From: Pseudomonadales bacterium
GTDB taxonomy: Bacteria > Pseudomonadota > Gammaproteobacteria > Pseudomonadales > Pseudohongiellaceae
Length of the DNA: 64,000 bases
Direction: 5' to 3'
Assembly: GCA_012103535.1 (NCBI GenBank)
Contig: WLWQ01000003.1
Span: 744,001 to 808,000 of the forward strand
In this document: positions 25,311 through 33,762 of the stretch, one piece after another
How positions within the stretch are numbered: the first letter of the stretch is position 1
How the letters are laid out: the number at the start of each line of letters is the position of its first letter
Translations under genes and position numbers: made by a program
The notes under the pieces: generated by a model
The model's database searches: none
Told to the model about the DNA's origin: nothing
The model's input: the letters and a program-made list of their open reading frames with translations, nothing else

Positions 25311-26954
25311 TTACCTACATTGAAAATTTTCCGCGATCCAGTTGTCCGGATTGTTGGCGGCACCTGCTGGACCGATGTATTGTGCTTGCTGCGGATACGC
25401 GCACACAGGGCGCTGATTATCCACTTGTCCATTCGTGCGATGCTCTGCTGTGACATAAGCTGGTGCAATTCCGTTTTCTACCCAATCCACAAGTGGAGCC
25501 AATTTGTCCCAGTTGTCCGGACCCGGTCCACCTCGGCAGTGGCCCATGCCCGGTGCCAGAAACAAACGACTTGCATCGCTTGCCTCCGCCAGACTGCCTG
25601 CAAACGTCGCATTCACCATTTCATTAAAATAGTCGAGAGTGTCTTCTGCCACTATTAAGGTATCCACCCAGCCGTGGTAAACGATGAGCTTGCCGCCTCG
25701 ATCTTTTAGAAACTGACTCAGGTCAAGGTCGCTGGCATCGGTAATCGACATCATCAGATCCCCCTTTCCAGAGTAGAAGTCATTGATGTCATAGTCTTTC
25801 CAGTGGAACTCAGGAAAGACACCGTCTGTTTTTGCTTCATATTGATAATCGCGCACATTGGGAATCGTGACCCCTGGATCTTCCTCATAAAACAAATAAT
25901 TCATGTGGTCACCGGCGACGCCAACCAGTTTCGATGGACCCATGTTATTGCCTTCATGGGGAACGTAATAACCAGTCCAACGGGGTTCTGATCCCAGGGC
26001 CTTGCCTGGATAAATTTCACGGCCCGCAGCATCGACCGGTCCAGTATAGAAATCGGTAATGGTTTGTAGTTGAGAATTAGTGAAGCATTGATCGCTACTT
26101 GAGCCAGATGGACACATCAAGTCAGAAAGATCTATCGATGGATTGAAGTTACAACTTAGTGGATCGTCGATTACACCGTCAGAGATACCATCGTTGGCAT
26201 CACATTTGTTCAGTACTTGCTCGTGCAGGACCGCAACCAGGTTTGTACTGTCATAGCTACCATTACCATCGGTATCGACGGCGAGGTTGCCGGCGAGGTT
26301 ATCTCGATACATGCGCTGCAGATTCCAAACTCCAGATGCGTTTAATGCCTGGTAGGCAAATGCCGGGGCACCTGCCACGATGCCATCGAAATCATTGGGA
26401 TAACGCTGTGCTTCCATGAGTCCCTGGCGCCCTCCCTGGGAACATCCTTCGAAATACGAATATTCCGGGGCACGGTCGTAATACTCATTCACTAGCAACT
26501 TGCCCGCCATAACCGTCAGATGCACGGCGCGATAGCCAAAGTCGATTTCTGCTTGGCGATTGTTGAAGGCGAAGGACGCTCCGGGCTCAACACCGTTGTC
26601 GTGGCCTGTATTACTGTTGGTCACTGCATAGCCCTCGGCTACACGGTGGTTGGCGTAGTCCAGGTCTCCGTCTTTGCCGCCATCACCCCACTGTAGAAAT
26701 CTGCCATTCCAATTATTCGGCAATGGTAATTGCACATGAAAATGAATGGCCGGTGAGATTATGCCGCGCACATAGCAATAGGGCTGATTGGATTGGTCAT
26801 TATCTCTAATCTGTGCAGAGGTAATGGTAAGATTGCGGAGTTGCTCTAAATTTTCGCAGGCCTGAATTTCAGCAGGCGCAGGAGTCTGTGCGAAAATTTG
26901 ATTGGCGAATCCCAATAAAAGAAAAAGGAATAACGGTTTGCACAATCGAATCAT
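25311..26954 (-). CDS. Tannase/feruloyl esterase family hydrolase
   Basis: A 547-residue secreted protein (signal ends near FAQ, residue 23). The nucleophile elbow GCSQGGRQGLMEAQRYP and DFDGIVAGAPAFAY are diagnostic of the tannase/feruloyl esterase family, and the catalytic His lies in APGMGHCRGGPGPDNWD; the acid is likely Asp in GGKLIVYHGWVDTLI. Cys pairs (C31 region, GCS and HCR) match the conserved disulfide next to the active site. The family hydrolyses esters of aromatic acids such as gallate or ferulate. It fits a strain that also has an aromatic meta-cleavage locus at 46-54 kb, although the two are not adjacent. Confidence 0.9.
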   Translation of the reverse strand: MIRLCKPLFLFLLLGFANQIFAQTPAPAEIQACENLEQLRNLTITSAQIRDNDQSNQPYCYVRGIISPAIHFHVQLPLPNNWNGRFLQWGDGGKDGDLDYANHRVAEGYAVTNSNTGHDNGVEPGASFAFNNRQAEIDFGYRAVHLTVMAGKLLVNEYYDRAPEYSYFEGCSQGGRQGLMEAQRYPNDFDGIVAGAPAFAYQALNASGVWNLQRMYRDNLAGNLAVDTDGNGSYDSTNLVAVLHEQVLNKCDANDGISDGVIDDPLSCNFNPSIDLSDLMCPSGSSSDQCFTNSQLQTITDFYTGPVDAAGREIYPGKALGSEPRWTGYYVPHEGNNMGPSKLVGVAGDHMNYLFYEEDPGVTIPNVRDYQYEAKTDGVFPEFHWKDYDINDFYSGKGDLMMSITDASDLDLSQFLKDRGGKLIVYHGWVDTLIVAEDTLDYFNEMVNATFAGSLAEASDASRLFLAPGMGHCRGGPGPDNWDKLAPLVDWVENGIAPAYVTAEHRTNGQVDNQRPVCAYPQQAQYIGPAGAANNPDNWIAENFQCR

Positions 26955-27012
26955 AGCGATACCTGAATTCTTTCTAATTGTTGATATTAACTAAGGCTCG
27001 AGATTACAGGCA

Positions 27013-27690
27013 GTGTGCGGACGATTCAATCTTATCGATAGCCCTGAGATTCAATGGCTTTGCGAGACTTTGGGAATAAGTCTATATGCCCATCAGCAAA
27101 GTCACGATATTGCACCAGGAGGAAAGATCGCCATCATTCACAATGTTGATGGTGAGCGCATAGTTTCAGATGCGACATGGTGGCTGTTCCTGGATCATGA
27201 AACCTTAAAACCCAATTACAAGTATGCGAGCTTCAACTCCAGGTCCGATAAATTATTCACCAAACGATCCATTGCCTTCATACCATTTCGCGAATCTCGC
27301 TGCCTCATTCCGGCAAGTGGCTTTGTTGAAGGATTGGGCGACAAAAAAGCGTATCACAAGATAGAGCTCGAAGGATCTGCAATTGCCTTTGGCGGCTTAT
27401 ACAAAGAGCACATCAATCGGGAAACCGGTGAAATAGTGTATTCGGCCTCGATCATTATCTTGCCCCCGTTAGTGCCGCAGTGGAATGACATTCATCCGAA
27501 ATCTATGCCTCTCATGTTAGATTTTGAAAACGACGAGTTGGTGGAAAAATGGCTCGATCCTGGATTTCAAGAAGTCGAAGAGTTTGAATCTCTGTTAGAA
27601 CCCAAGGTTCAAAAACCGATGATGGTTACCAAGATCGATAAACCTAGCAAATGGAATCCAATCGAAGACAGTTTCATGATTCTTAAGTAG
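27013..27690 (+). CDS. yedK: SOS response-associated peptidase YedK/HMCES family
   Basis: A 225-residue protein. The GTG start places Cys2 (MCGRFN) at the very N-terminus, as required: this cysteine forms a covalent thiazolidine with abasic sites in single-stranded DNA. FNSRSDKLF, RCLIPASGFVEG (catalytic Glu) and the later IHPKSMP (His) are the other conserved active-site blocks. It protects stalled forks from abasic-site breakage. No LexA box was recognised upstream. It is divergent from the tannase-like gene. Confidence 0.9.
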   Translation: MCGRFNLIDSPEIQWLCETLGISLYAHQQSHDIAPGGKIAIIHNVDGERIVSDATWWLFLDHETLKPNYKYASFNSRSDKLFTKRSIAFIPFRESRCLIPASGFVEGLGDKKAYHKIELEGSAIAFGGLYKEHINRETGEIVYSASIIILPPLVPQWNDIHPKSMPLMLDFENDELVEKWLDPGFQEVEEFESLLEPKVQKPMMVTKIDKPSKWNPIEDSFMILK

Positions 27691-27824
27691 CGATAAAATC
27701 GTGATTACAGGAACTGCATGGCTTACTAAATCCTGCCGCCGTTCCATTGGCAGCGTCACTGGCAGCCGGATAGAGATACTGATAGCCTAATCTGAAGTTA
27801 ACGAAGTACAGGAATAGTTTTTAA

Positions 27825-28679
27825 ATGGAAGAAATAGCCCGTAATAAAAGTTTTGGAGGCACCCAGCTTCGCTGCAAACATTTTTCCACAACGGTTATAT
27901 GTGAGATGACATTTTCTGTTTTCTTACCAGAACAATTGTCTACGGGAGCAAATGTAAAACTGCCTGTGATCTATTGGTTATCTGGCCTTACCTGTACCGA
28001 TGAGAACTTTGTGCAAAAAGCAGGTGCGCAGAAACTCGCTTCAGATTTAGGCTTGATAATAGTAGCCCCCGATACCAGCCCCCGCGGAGAAGATGTACCT
28101 GACGCTGAAGATGGGGCATATGATCTTGGTTTGGGAGCGGGTTTCTATTTGAATGCCACTGAAGAACCCTGGAAGAAGCACTATCAAATGTACGACTACA
28201 TCGTGGACGAACTTCCGGCTCTGATAAATCGTAAATTTCCAGCGGATGAAAATCGGCAATCGATTATGGGTCATTCAATGGGTGGTCATGGCGCGATCTC
28301 CATTGCACTGAAGAATCCTGACAAATTCCGCAGTGTTTCAGCATTTGCACCCATCGTGTCGCCAATGAACTGTCCCTGGGGAATTAAGGCGCTTAAAAAC
28401 TACATCGGTGAAGATCAAAGCCAATGGGCGGAATGGGATTCCGTAGAATTGATGAAGCGGGCGACTCAACCAATACCGATGTTGGTGGATCAGGGTTCTG
28501 CTGATGAATTTTTAGAAGAACAACTTAAACCCTCATTGCTGGTAGAGGCGGCTAGCAAAACCCGATATCCACTCAGTTACAATCAAAGAGAAGGCTACGA
28601 CCATAGCTACTTTTTTATCTCCAGCTTTATCGAAAAGCATCTTCACTTTCATGCTGGAATCTTAACGATGGCGGTTTAA
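27825..28679 (+). CDS. fghA: S-formylglutathione hydrolase
   Basis: A 284-residue esterase-D family hydrolase. Near-invariant blocks of the family are seen: PVIYWLSGLTCTDENF, VAPDTSPRG, YDYIVDELPALI, the nucleophile elbow GHSMGGHGA (Ser about residue 149), and the acid/His blocks LVDQGSADEF and GYDHSYFF. It hydrolyses S-formylglutathione to formate and glutathione, the last step of glutathione-dependent formaldehyde oxidation. The usual partner, class III alcohol dehydrogenase, is not in the window. Its stop overlaps the convergent HAD-UbiA stop by four bases. Demethylation by the Rieske oxygenase at 51 kb would be a formaldehyde source. Confidence 0.92.
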   Translation: MEEIARNKSFGGTQLRCKHFSTTVICEMTFSVFLPEQLSTGANVKLPVIYWLSGLTCTDENFVQKAGAQKLASDLGLIIVAPDTSPRGEDVPDAEDGAYDLGLGAGFYLNATEEPWKKHYQMYDYIVDELPALINRKFPADENRQSIMGHSMGGHGAISIALKNPDKFRSVSAFAPIVSPMNCPWGIKALKNYIGEDQSQWAEWDSVELMKRATQPIPMLVDQGSADEFLEEQLKPSLLVEAASKTRYPLSYNQREGYDHSYFFISSFIEKHLHFHAGILTMAV

Positions 28680-30100
28680 GCTGCAATCCAAACTAACAAA
28701 CCACAAGCAACCGCAATTATTTGTCCAATTCGGTCGGTTAACGCAAACAACACTGGATCTTCTTCTAACTTCTGGGTGTGGGCAAATTGCCAAATACGAA
28801 ATAAAAGAAACATTAGTAGCGGGCAGATAAGCCAGAGCACAAGGGGTGTACTGTAAAGCTGGGTTGTTTCAGGTGCAGTAATGTACAAAATAAATACTGC
28901 TATAGCCGCCGCACTGGAAACAGTTCCTATTCTTGAAAGTAATGTCAGGTGTTTGTCCTCATAAGCTCTTCCATCCACTTTTTGCTTTCCTTCCGCGATT
29001 ACATTGAGCAGCTCAGTAACTCTTTTCACTAAGGCCAGCCCCAGAAACAAGAAGAATGAAAAAGCGAGCAACCAGATTGTTGTCTGCACTGATATAGCTG
29101 CCGCTCCAGCGATAATACGCAGGGTGTACAGCACAGCTAGGGTAAAAACATCCACCAGAAAAAGGCGTTTTAAAAAGAAGCTATATAAAGAAGTAAGAAG
29201 CCAATAAATTAGCAGCACAAACAAAAAAGATTGCGGCAGGCTCAGAGCAATTAAAACACCGGCGAGAAACAAGAATGGGCCGGCGATAAAACCAATCGCT
29301 AGAGGCAATTCTCCTGCAGCAAATGCTCGCCTGGATTTGCTTCGATGTCGCCTGTCAGATTTAAGATCCAGCATGTCGTTAAGTAAATACACACTGGATG
29401 CGCAAAGACAAAAGCTAATGTAGGCAATTATTGCCAGTATTATTAAGTCCGGTTGATTCAATTGGTGTGACAATACCAGGGGGACAAAAACCAATAGATT
29501 CTTCAGCCATTGATGAGGGCGTATGGCCTGCCAAAGTTTTGCTATTTGTGAAGGCGGGTTATCAAACCGTTTGGAATTTGAGGTGTCAAATTTCTCTGCA
29601 ATTGAGTCCCTGCAGTTTACCAGTAAGATTTCCGCTGCCTCTTTCCAGATTGGCAAATCGGCAGAAGAATTTCCTGCATAAGAGAATGATTCGCCGCCGC
29701 TCATTTCCTGAATCTTGGCAAGCTTATTAGCTGATTTCAGGTTGATGGTTTCATCGCTGCCGATAGATTCACTGAACAGATTGAAGTGGGAATTGACTTG
29801 CTCAACTGCGTTTTGATTAGAAGCTGATATCAATACCAGTTTTCTGCCTCTTTGTTTTTCCTGAAGTAGAAATTCATGGAATTCTGTATTGACTGGAACT
29901 TGCTCTATCGGAATCTGAACTCTTTTGGCCAGTTGAGATTTCAAATAGGGCCGCCCTTGAAGCAACCAGAATGCGATTGCAAAGACGAAGAAAAGATTTT
30001 TCTTCAGCAGCAACAATATCGATTCGAGAGTCAAATCTGATTTAATCAGGGTGCCGTCGAGATCAACGTACAAGGGAAGATTAGAACTTGAGCTAGCCAA
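28676..30100 (-). CDS. HAD phosphatase-UbiA prenyltransferase fusion (DPPR synthase-like)
   Basis: A 474-residue protein. Residues 1-180 are a HAD-like domain opening with YVDLDGTLIKSD (DxDGT) and containing VLISASNQN and SYAGNSSADLPIW. From about residue 190 a UbiA prenyltransferase follows with eight or nine hydrophobic segments, the first Mg site NDMLDLKSDRRHRSKSRR and a second acidic stretch near DGRAYEDKHL. This UbiA class transfers phosphoribose from PRPP to a polyprenyl phosphate. In mycobacteria the ensuing 5-phosphate is removed by a separate phosphatase (Rv3807c); the fused HAD may do that. It is the last of four minus-strand genes, 3 bases after the DprE2-like stop. Confidence 0.85.
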   Translation of the reverse strand: MASSSSNLPLYVDLDGTLIKSDLTLESILLLLKKNLFFVFAIAFWLLQGRPYLKSQLAKRVQIPIEQVPVNTEFHEFLLQEKQRGRKLVLISASNQNAVEQVNSHFNLFSESIGSDETINLKSANKLAKIQEMSGGESFSYAGNSSADLPIWKEAAEILLVNCRDSIAEKFDTSNSKRFDNPPSQIAKLWQAIRPHQWLKNLLVFVPLVLSHQLNQPDLIILAIIAYISFCLCASSVYLLNDMLDLKSDRRHRSKSRRAFAAGELPLAIGFIAGPFLFLAGVLIALSLPQSFLFVLLIYWLLTSLYSFFLKRLFLVDVFTLAVLYTLRIIAGAAAISVQTTIWLLAFSFFLFLGLALVKRVTELLNVIAEGKQKVDGRAYEDKHLTLLSRIGTVSSAAAIAVFILYITAPETTQLYSTPLVLWLICPLLMFLLFRIWQFAHTQKLEEDPVLFALTDRIGQIIAVACGLLVWIAA

Positions 30101-30103
30101 TGC

Positions 30104-30838
30104 TTAGATCTTTAATCGCTTAAACAAGAGTTCTGGTATCGAACAAACCGCAGCCATAATTATCCGCCAGTATCCCGGCGTATAAACCGTATGTTTTTTG
30201 CTATCGATACTACGCACAATCTTGTTAGCTACTAATTCAGGAGTTGACCACAGCGGGCCTTTTTCAAACCGAGCCGTCATTGGAGAATCCACAAGCCCTG
30301 GTCTGATATCTACCACATGCACATTATAAGCGAGCAGTTTTCCCCGCAGCCCCTGCAGATAGGTTGAAACCATTGATTTAGCCGCACCATAAATAAAATT
30401 AGGCTGCCTGCCGCGATCTCCAGCCACAGAAGTAATTACCGCTAGCGTGCCGCTATTCTGCTGCTTGAAAATTTTTGCTAGTTCCGTACATAAAGAAATA
30501 ACACTTAGCCCATTCACATTGATCTCTTGCTCTGCTTTCTCATAGTCGGACTCGCAGGATTCCTGATCGGGCAACGAGCCATGACAAATAAGCGCAATGT
30601 CGATTTCCCCTAGAGACTTTTGTGCGCCCATTACCGCAGAAGAGTGCTCTTGTGTGTGTACAAAATCCAAGGAATGATAGTCAACAGCATGAGCACCTCT
30701 TACTGTTAGATCATCGGCCAATTCCTTTAGACGTTCTTCGTTTCTTGCCAACAGATAAAGCTGGGCATTGCGTTCGGCATAGAGTCGTCCGACAGCTTTC
30801 GCAATTGCGGAAGTTGCGCCAATCAAAAGTATCTTCAT
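30104..30838 (-). CDS. DprE2-like short-chain dehydrogenase
   Basis: A 244-residue SDR enzyme. LIGATSAIAKAVG is the NAD(P)-binding Gly motif in the form typical of DprE2, CHGSLPDQ is the equivalent of NNAG, and YGAAKSMV gives the catalytic Tyr-x3-Lys with Ser in ITSVAGDRGRQ. DprE2 reduces the 2-keto intermediate made by DprE1 to give polyprenyl-phospho-arabinose. A C-terminal hydrophobic segment (IIMAAVCSIPELLF) suggests membrane contact. It lies 10 bases downstream of the DprE1-like gene. Identity as DprE2 rests on both sequence pattern and neighbours. Confidence 0.82.
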   Translation of the reverse strand: MKILLIGATSAIAKAVGRLYAERNAQLYLLARNEERLKELADDLTVRGAHAVDYHSLDFVHTQEHSSAVMGAQKSLGEIDIALICHGSLPDQESCESDYEKAEQEINVNGLSVISLCTELAKIFKQQNSGTLAVITSVAGDRGRQPNFIYGAAKSMVSTYLQGLRGKLLAYNVHVVDIRPGLVDSPMTARFEKGPLWSTPELVANKIVRSIDSKKHTVYTPGYWRIIMAAVCSIPELLFKRLKI

Positions 30839-30848
30839 AGTTTCAGGT

Positions 30849-32159
30849 TTATGTCAGTCCTAGTCGGTTTGATTGTAAGGAAGCAAATCGACATTGTGGA
30901 TCTAGTTCATTTTTGATCTCGAGAAAATTTTCCCAGGAGTCATAGCTAGCCTTGAAGACATCTTCACTCATTCTTGAATCTTTCGCCAGATACAACTTGC
31001 CGTTATGGGCTAATACGATCTCGTCCAATTTCTGCAGCAACGGAAAGACGCTTGCTTCTTGCTTAAAGTCCAGCGTTAAAGTGTAACCAGCGGTTGGAAA
31101 CGAGAGCAAATTTTGATTTGCCTCGCCAAATTTCTTTAAGACTGAAATAAAAGATCCTCTTCCCGAATCAGAGACAAGTTTCAAAACTTCTTTAAGTCCT
31201 GATCTTGCAGAGTCGCTGGGCAAAACTAATTGATATTGAATAAATCCTTTGCGGCCGTACAGCCGATTCCAATTGCGGATATTATCAAGTGGGAAAAAGT
31301 AAGCATCGTAGTTGACGATCTTGGTGCTTATTGATCGTTTCCGCAAACTGTAGAGTGAATTGTTAAAAAGACGTGTCGTATATTTGTTAAGCAAGAACGC
31401 TGGTGAGCTGAAGGGCACTGAAGGCCCCATTCTTGTCTTGAAATCCTGGGAACCCACTTCACTGTATTCTGCTAAATGCAGGACAGACCGGCCTAACTCC
31501 TCTCCCTGTGCCAGACAGTCCACCCAAGCCACAGAATGTTTACTATTTTCATTGTCTTCAATTAATTCCATGCATTCTTCTAAGTTTGCAACAGCAGTCG
31601 ATTGTCTTTTTATAGAGACACTTGGCACTTTTTCCAGTTTCAATGTCGCTTCGAGGATTACCCCGGTCAGGCCCATGCCTCCGCAAGTTGCATGGAAGGC
31701 ATTAGAATTTTTTTCGGCTCCACATTCCAAAATTTCGCCCGATGCCAGAAGCAGAGAAAACCTTTCAATATGATCACAAAAACTACCATCTCGGTGATGA
31801 TTCTTACCGTGAATGTCTGCTGCTATGGCGCCGCCAACGCTCACGTATTTGGTGCCTGGCAATACTGGAACAAAGAAGCCATGTGGAATTACAACTCGCA
31901 GCAGGCTCTCCATTGTTACGCCGGCACCACAGCGGATCACCCCATTAGTGGGGTCAATTTCTAGAAAGCTATCCAGAAATCGGCTGCTCAACACAGTCGT
32001 TGCCAAAGAGCTATCTCCATAGCTTCTGCCGCCGCCGCGCACAATCATTGGTCCAGAAATTTTTTCATTGGAAAAAATTTCAAGAACGGATTCCTGGGAA
32101 GGAGGTTCTAATAAGTCAGAATTAGATCTGGGGTAACGGCCCCAACCGTGAAGCTGCAT
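30849..32159 (-). CDS. DprE1-like FAD oxidoreductase (decaprenylphosphoryl-ribose 2'-oxidase type)
   Basis: A 436-residue protein of the vanillyl-alcohol-oxidase-like flavin family. MIVRGGGRSYGDSS is the FAD pyrophosphate loop, and SVGGAIAADIHGKNHHRDGSF is a nearly diagnostic DprE1 block; CGGMGLTGVILEATL follows. The N-terminal HGWGRYPRS matches the DprE1 opening. The enzyme oxidises the 2'-OH of polyprenyl-phospho-ribose, the first half of the epimerisation to arabinose. It begins 6 bases after the GtrA gene. The order GtrA, DprE1, DprE2 is the same as Rv3789-Rv3790-Rv3791 in Mycobacterium tuberculosis. Confidence 0.85.
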   Translation of the reverse strand: MQLHGWGRYPRSNSDLLEPPSQESVLEIFSNEKISGPMIVRGGGRSYGDSSLATTVLSSRFLDSFLEIDPTNGVIRCGAGVTMESLLRVVIPHGFFVPVLPGTKYVSVGGAIAADIHGKNHHRDGSFCDHIERFSLLLASGEILECGAEKNSNAFHATCGGMGLTGVILEATLKLEKVPSVSIKRQSTAVANLEECMELIEDNENSKHSVAWVDCLAQGEELGRSVLHLAEYSEVGSQDFKTRMGPSVPFSSPAFLLNKYTTRLFNNSLYSLRKRSISTKIVNYDAYFFPLDNIRNWNRLYGRKGFIQYQLVLPSDSARSGLKEVLKLVSDSGRGSFISVLKKFGEANQNLLSFPTAGYTLTLDFKQEASVFPLLQKLDEIVLAHNGKLYLAKDSRMSEDVFKASYDSWENFLEIKNELDPQCRFASLQSNRLGLT

Positions 32160-32165
32160 CTGTAT

Positions 32166-32570
32166 CTACCGTTTTAAAAATACGTAGCGTTTATCGAGTT
32201 GGTACTTTACTACATAACCTAGAGTTAAGCCGATAATGGCGCCCAGGTATCTGGCAGTCTTTGTGCCATAGACTAGTTCGAAACCAATTTCCGTTGTCCA
32301 GAACAAAAGAGTCGTTCCAATCCCGGTTAAGGTATAGGCAAGAAAGGTTTGTGCGTCGTCTTTTGGTGACCGGGGTTGATAAGAAAAGATGAACTGTTTG
32401 TCCAGGTAATACTTGCTGACTAATCCAGCTATGGTACCAACGATAATTCCAAGGTAAACATTAAGAGCATCTGTAAAAGCACGCACAGTTAGTTCTTGTG
32501 CCAACAGATTCGCTAAGGTCGCGAGCAGGGCAAATCCTGCGTATCTAATGGCGATATTTGTCGGTGTCAT
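32166..32570 (-). CDS. GtrA family membrane protein
   Basis: A 134-residue protein with four membrane helices (about residues 8-28, 38-58, 75-95, 103-123). YAGFALLATLANLLAQE and SKYYLDKQFIF in helix 2's end, repeated as VKYQLDKRYVF near the C-terminus, are the GtrA signature. GtrA proteins have been linked to flipping or organising polyprenyl-linked sugars; Rv3789 is the counterpart next to DprE1 in mycobacteria. It is the first gene of the four-gene run. Confidence 0.88.
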   Translation of the reverse strand: MTPTNIAIRYAGFALLATLANLLAQELTVRAFTDALNVYLGIIVGTIAGLVSKYYLDKQFIFSYQPRSPKDDAQTFLAYTLTGIGTTLLFWTTEIGFELVYGTKTARYLGAIIGLTLGYVVKYQLDKRYVFLKR

Positions 32571-32724
32571 GATTTCTTTTTATCGGCGATCCAAATTAAA
32601 GTGTGATAATAACTGCAATCTATCGCCCTATACCCGTTGGCGGGAAATGTGGAGATAGGTTCTTATACTCTTGCTGGCTATAATGCGCCAGCGCACAGAT
32701 ATAACCCAACAGGCTGTAGAATCG

Positions 32725-33540
32725 ATGACCAGGGAATTGCAGGAAATTCAAGAATTCACAATACGAATTGCGCAGGGTGCAGGTAAGATAATCTGTGAGC
32801 ACCGTGAAGAAGCGGAGTTAACCAGCGAATTTAAACGCGGTACCGAATTAGTTACTAACGCGGATCTGGCTGCAGATAAATATATTAGTGATGCGATTCA
32901 ACAGCAGTACCCGGGTCATCTCATCGTCTCTGAAGAATCTTCGCCAGATATCGGCAACATACAAAAACTAAAGCAGCCAGTTTGGATAGTCGATCCCATT
33001 GATGGCACTGTGAATTTCGCCCACGGTCATAATCAATCTGCAGTTTCGATCGCATTTGTAAACCAGCATCAGGTATCTGTAGGAGTGGTGTTCAATCCTT
33101 TTACCGACGAGATGTTCACAGCCCAGAAAGATGGCGGTGCCTTCCTGAATGGTGAAGCTATTCAAGTTGCGCAAGAATCCAATCTAAGAAGAGCAATAAT
33201 TGCGACGGGATTTCCTTACGAGAAATCAAATATGGAGCCAATGATTCGCAGAGTCAGGGAAGTGCTAAATCATTGTGCTGATATTCGCCGTCTAGGTTCT
33301 GCGGCCCTGGATATTTGCTGGGTAGCTGTGGGTCGACTCGATGGCTACTATGAAAGTCTCAGTGTCTGGGATTTCGCCGCCGCCAGGCTAATCGCCTTAG
33401 AAGCCGGTGCAAAGTGTGGAAATTTCAGCGAAGTACCGGAAGAGATTGATCCGCAGTTCTATGATCAGGATTTATTGATTACTAACGAAGCACTCTATCC
33501 TCAGCTATTGGCAGTTTTGCATTCAGCCGAAGGCCACTAA
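32725..33540 (+). CDS. Inositol monophosphatase family protein
   Basis: About 271 residues. The Mg-dependent phosphatase motifs are intact: LVTNADLAADKYI, GHLIVSEESSPD (Glu), the central WIVDPIDGTVNFAHG, and VWDFAAARLIALEAGA at the C-terminus. This fits SuhB/inositol monophosphatase or a related sugar phosphatase. The start is chosen at the ATG at 32725: a TATAAT box at 32679-32684 would place transcription start near 32691, past the upstream in-frame TTG and ATG. It is divergent from the GtrA operon, so a link to arabinose-donor synthesis is possible but unproved. Confidence 0.85.
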   Translation: MTRELQEIQEFTIRIAQGAGKIICEHREEAELTSEFKRGTELVTNADLAADKYISDAIQQQYPGHLIVSEESSPDIGNIQKLKQPVWIVDPIDGTVNFAHGHNQSAVSIAFVNQHQVSVGVVFNPFTDEMFTAQKDGGAFLNGEAIQVAQESNLRRAIIATGFPYEKSNMEPMIRRVREVLNHCADIRRLGSAALDICWVAVGRLDGYYESLSVWDFAAARLIALEAGAKCGNFSEVPEEIDPQFYDQDLLITNEALYPQLLAVLHSAEGH

Positions 33541-33601
33541 ATCCCTTATAAATCGTTGGGTTAAGCTAGTTTGGAAATTCGGTGAAGCGATACGCTAACG
33601 A

Positions 33602-33630
33602 TTGACGCAATTCCCGGTACCTCGTAAAGT
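33602..33630 (+). promoter_or_regulatory. Sigma-70-like promoter for the redoxin-haem-copper gene
   Basis: TTGACG (33602-33607) and TAAAGT (33625-33630) are separated by exactly 17 bases. The predicted start near 33637 leaves a leader of about 125 bases containing an 8-bp inverted repeat (GTGTTTTC and GAAAACAC) and the palindrome ATCGGCCGAT. Confidence 0.4.
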
Positions 33631-33762
33631 TAGAGTGTTTATATGGAGTGTTTTCTGGTGTGGAAAACAATACCTGAAAACACCATGGAAATCGGCCGAT
33701 ACCCTTACAAATTGCGGCTTTCAGACCGATTGAAAGAATTTCAAAGACTTGAGGAGAAGACT

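Noticed and set aside
27683..27805. About 40 sense codons on the minus strand between yedK and fghA
   Set aside because: No start with ribosome site, preceded by a stop, and no recognisable family; most likely chance.
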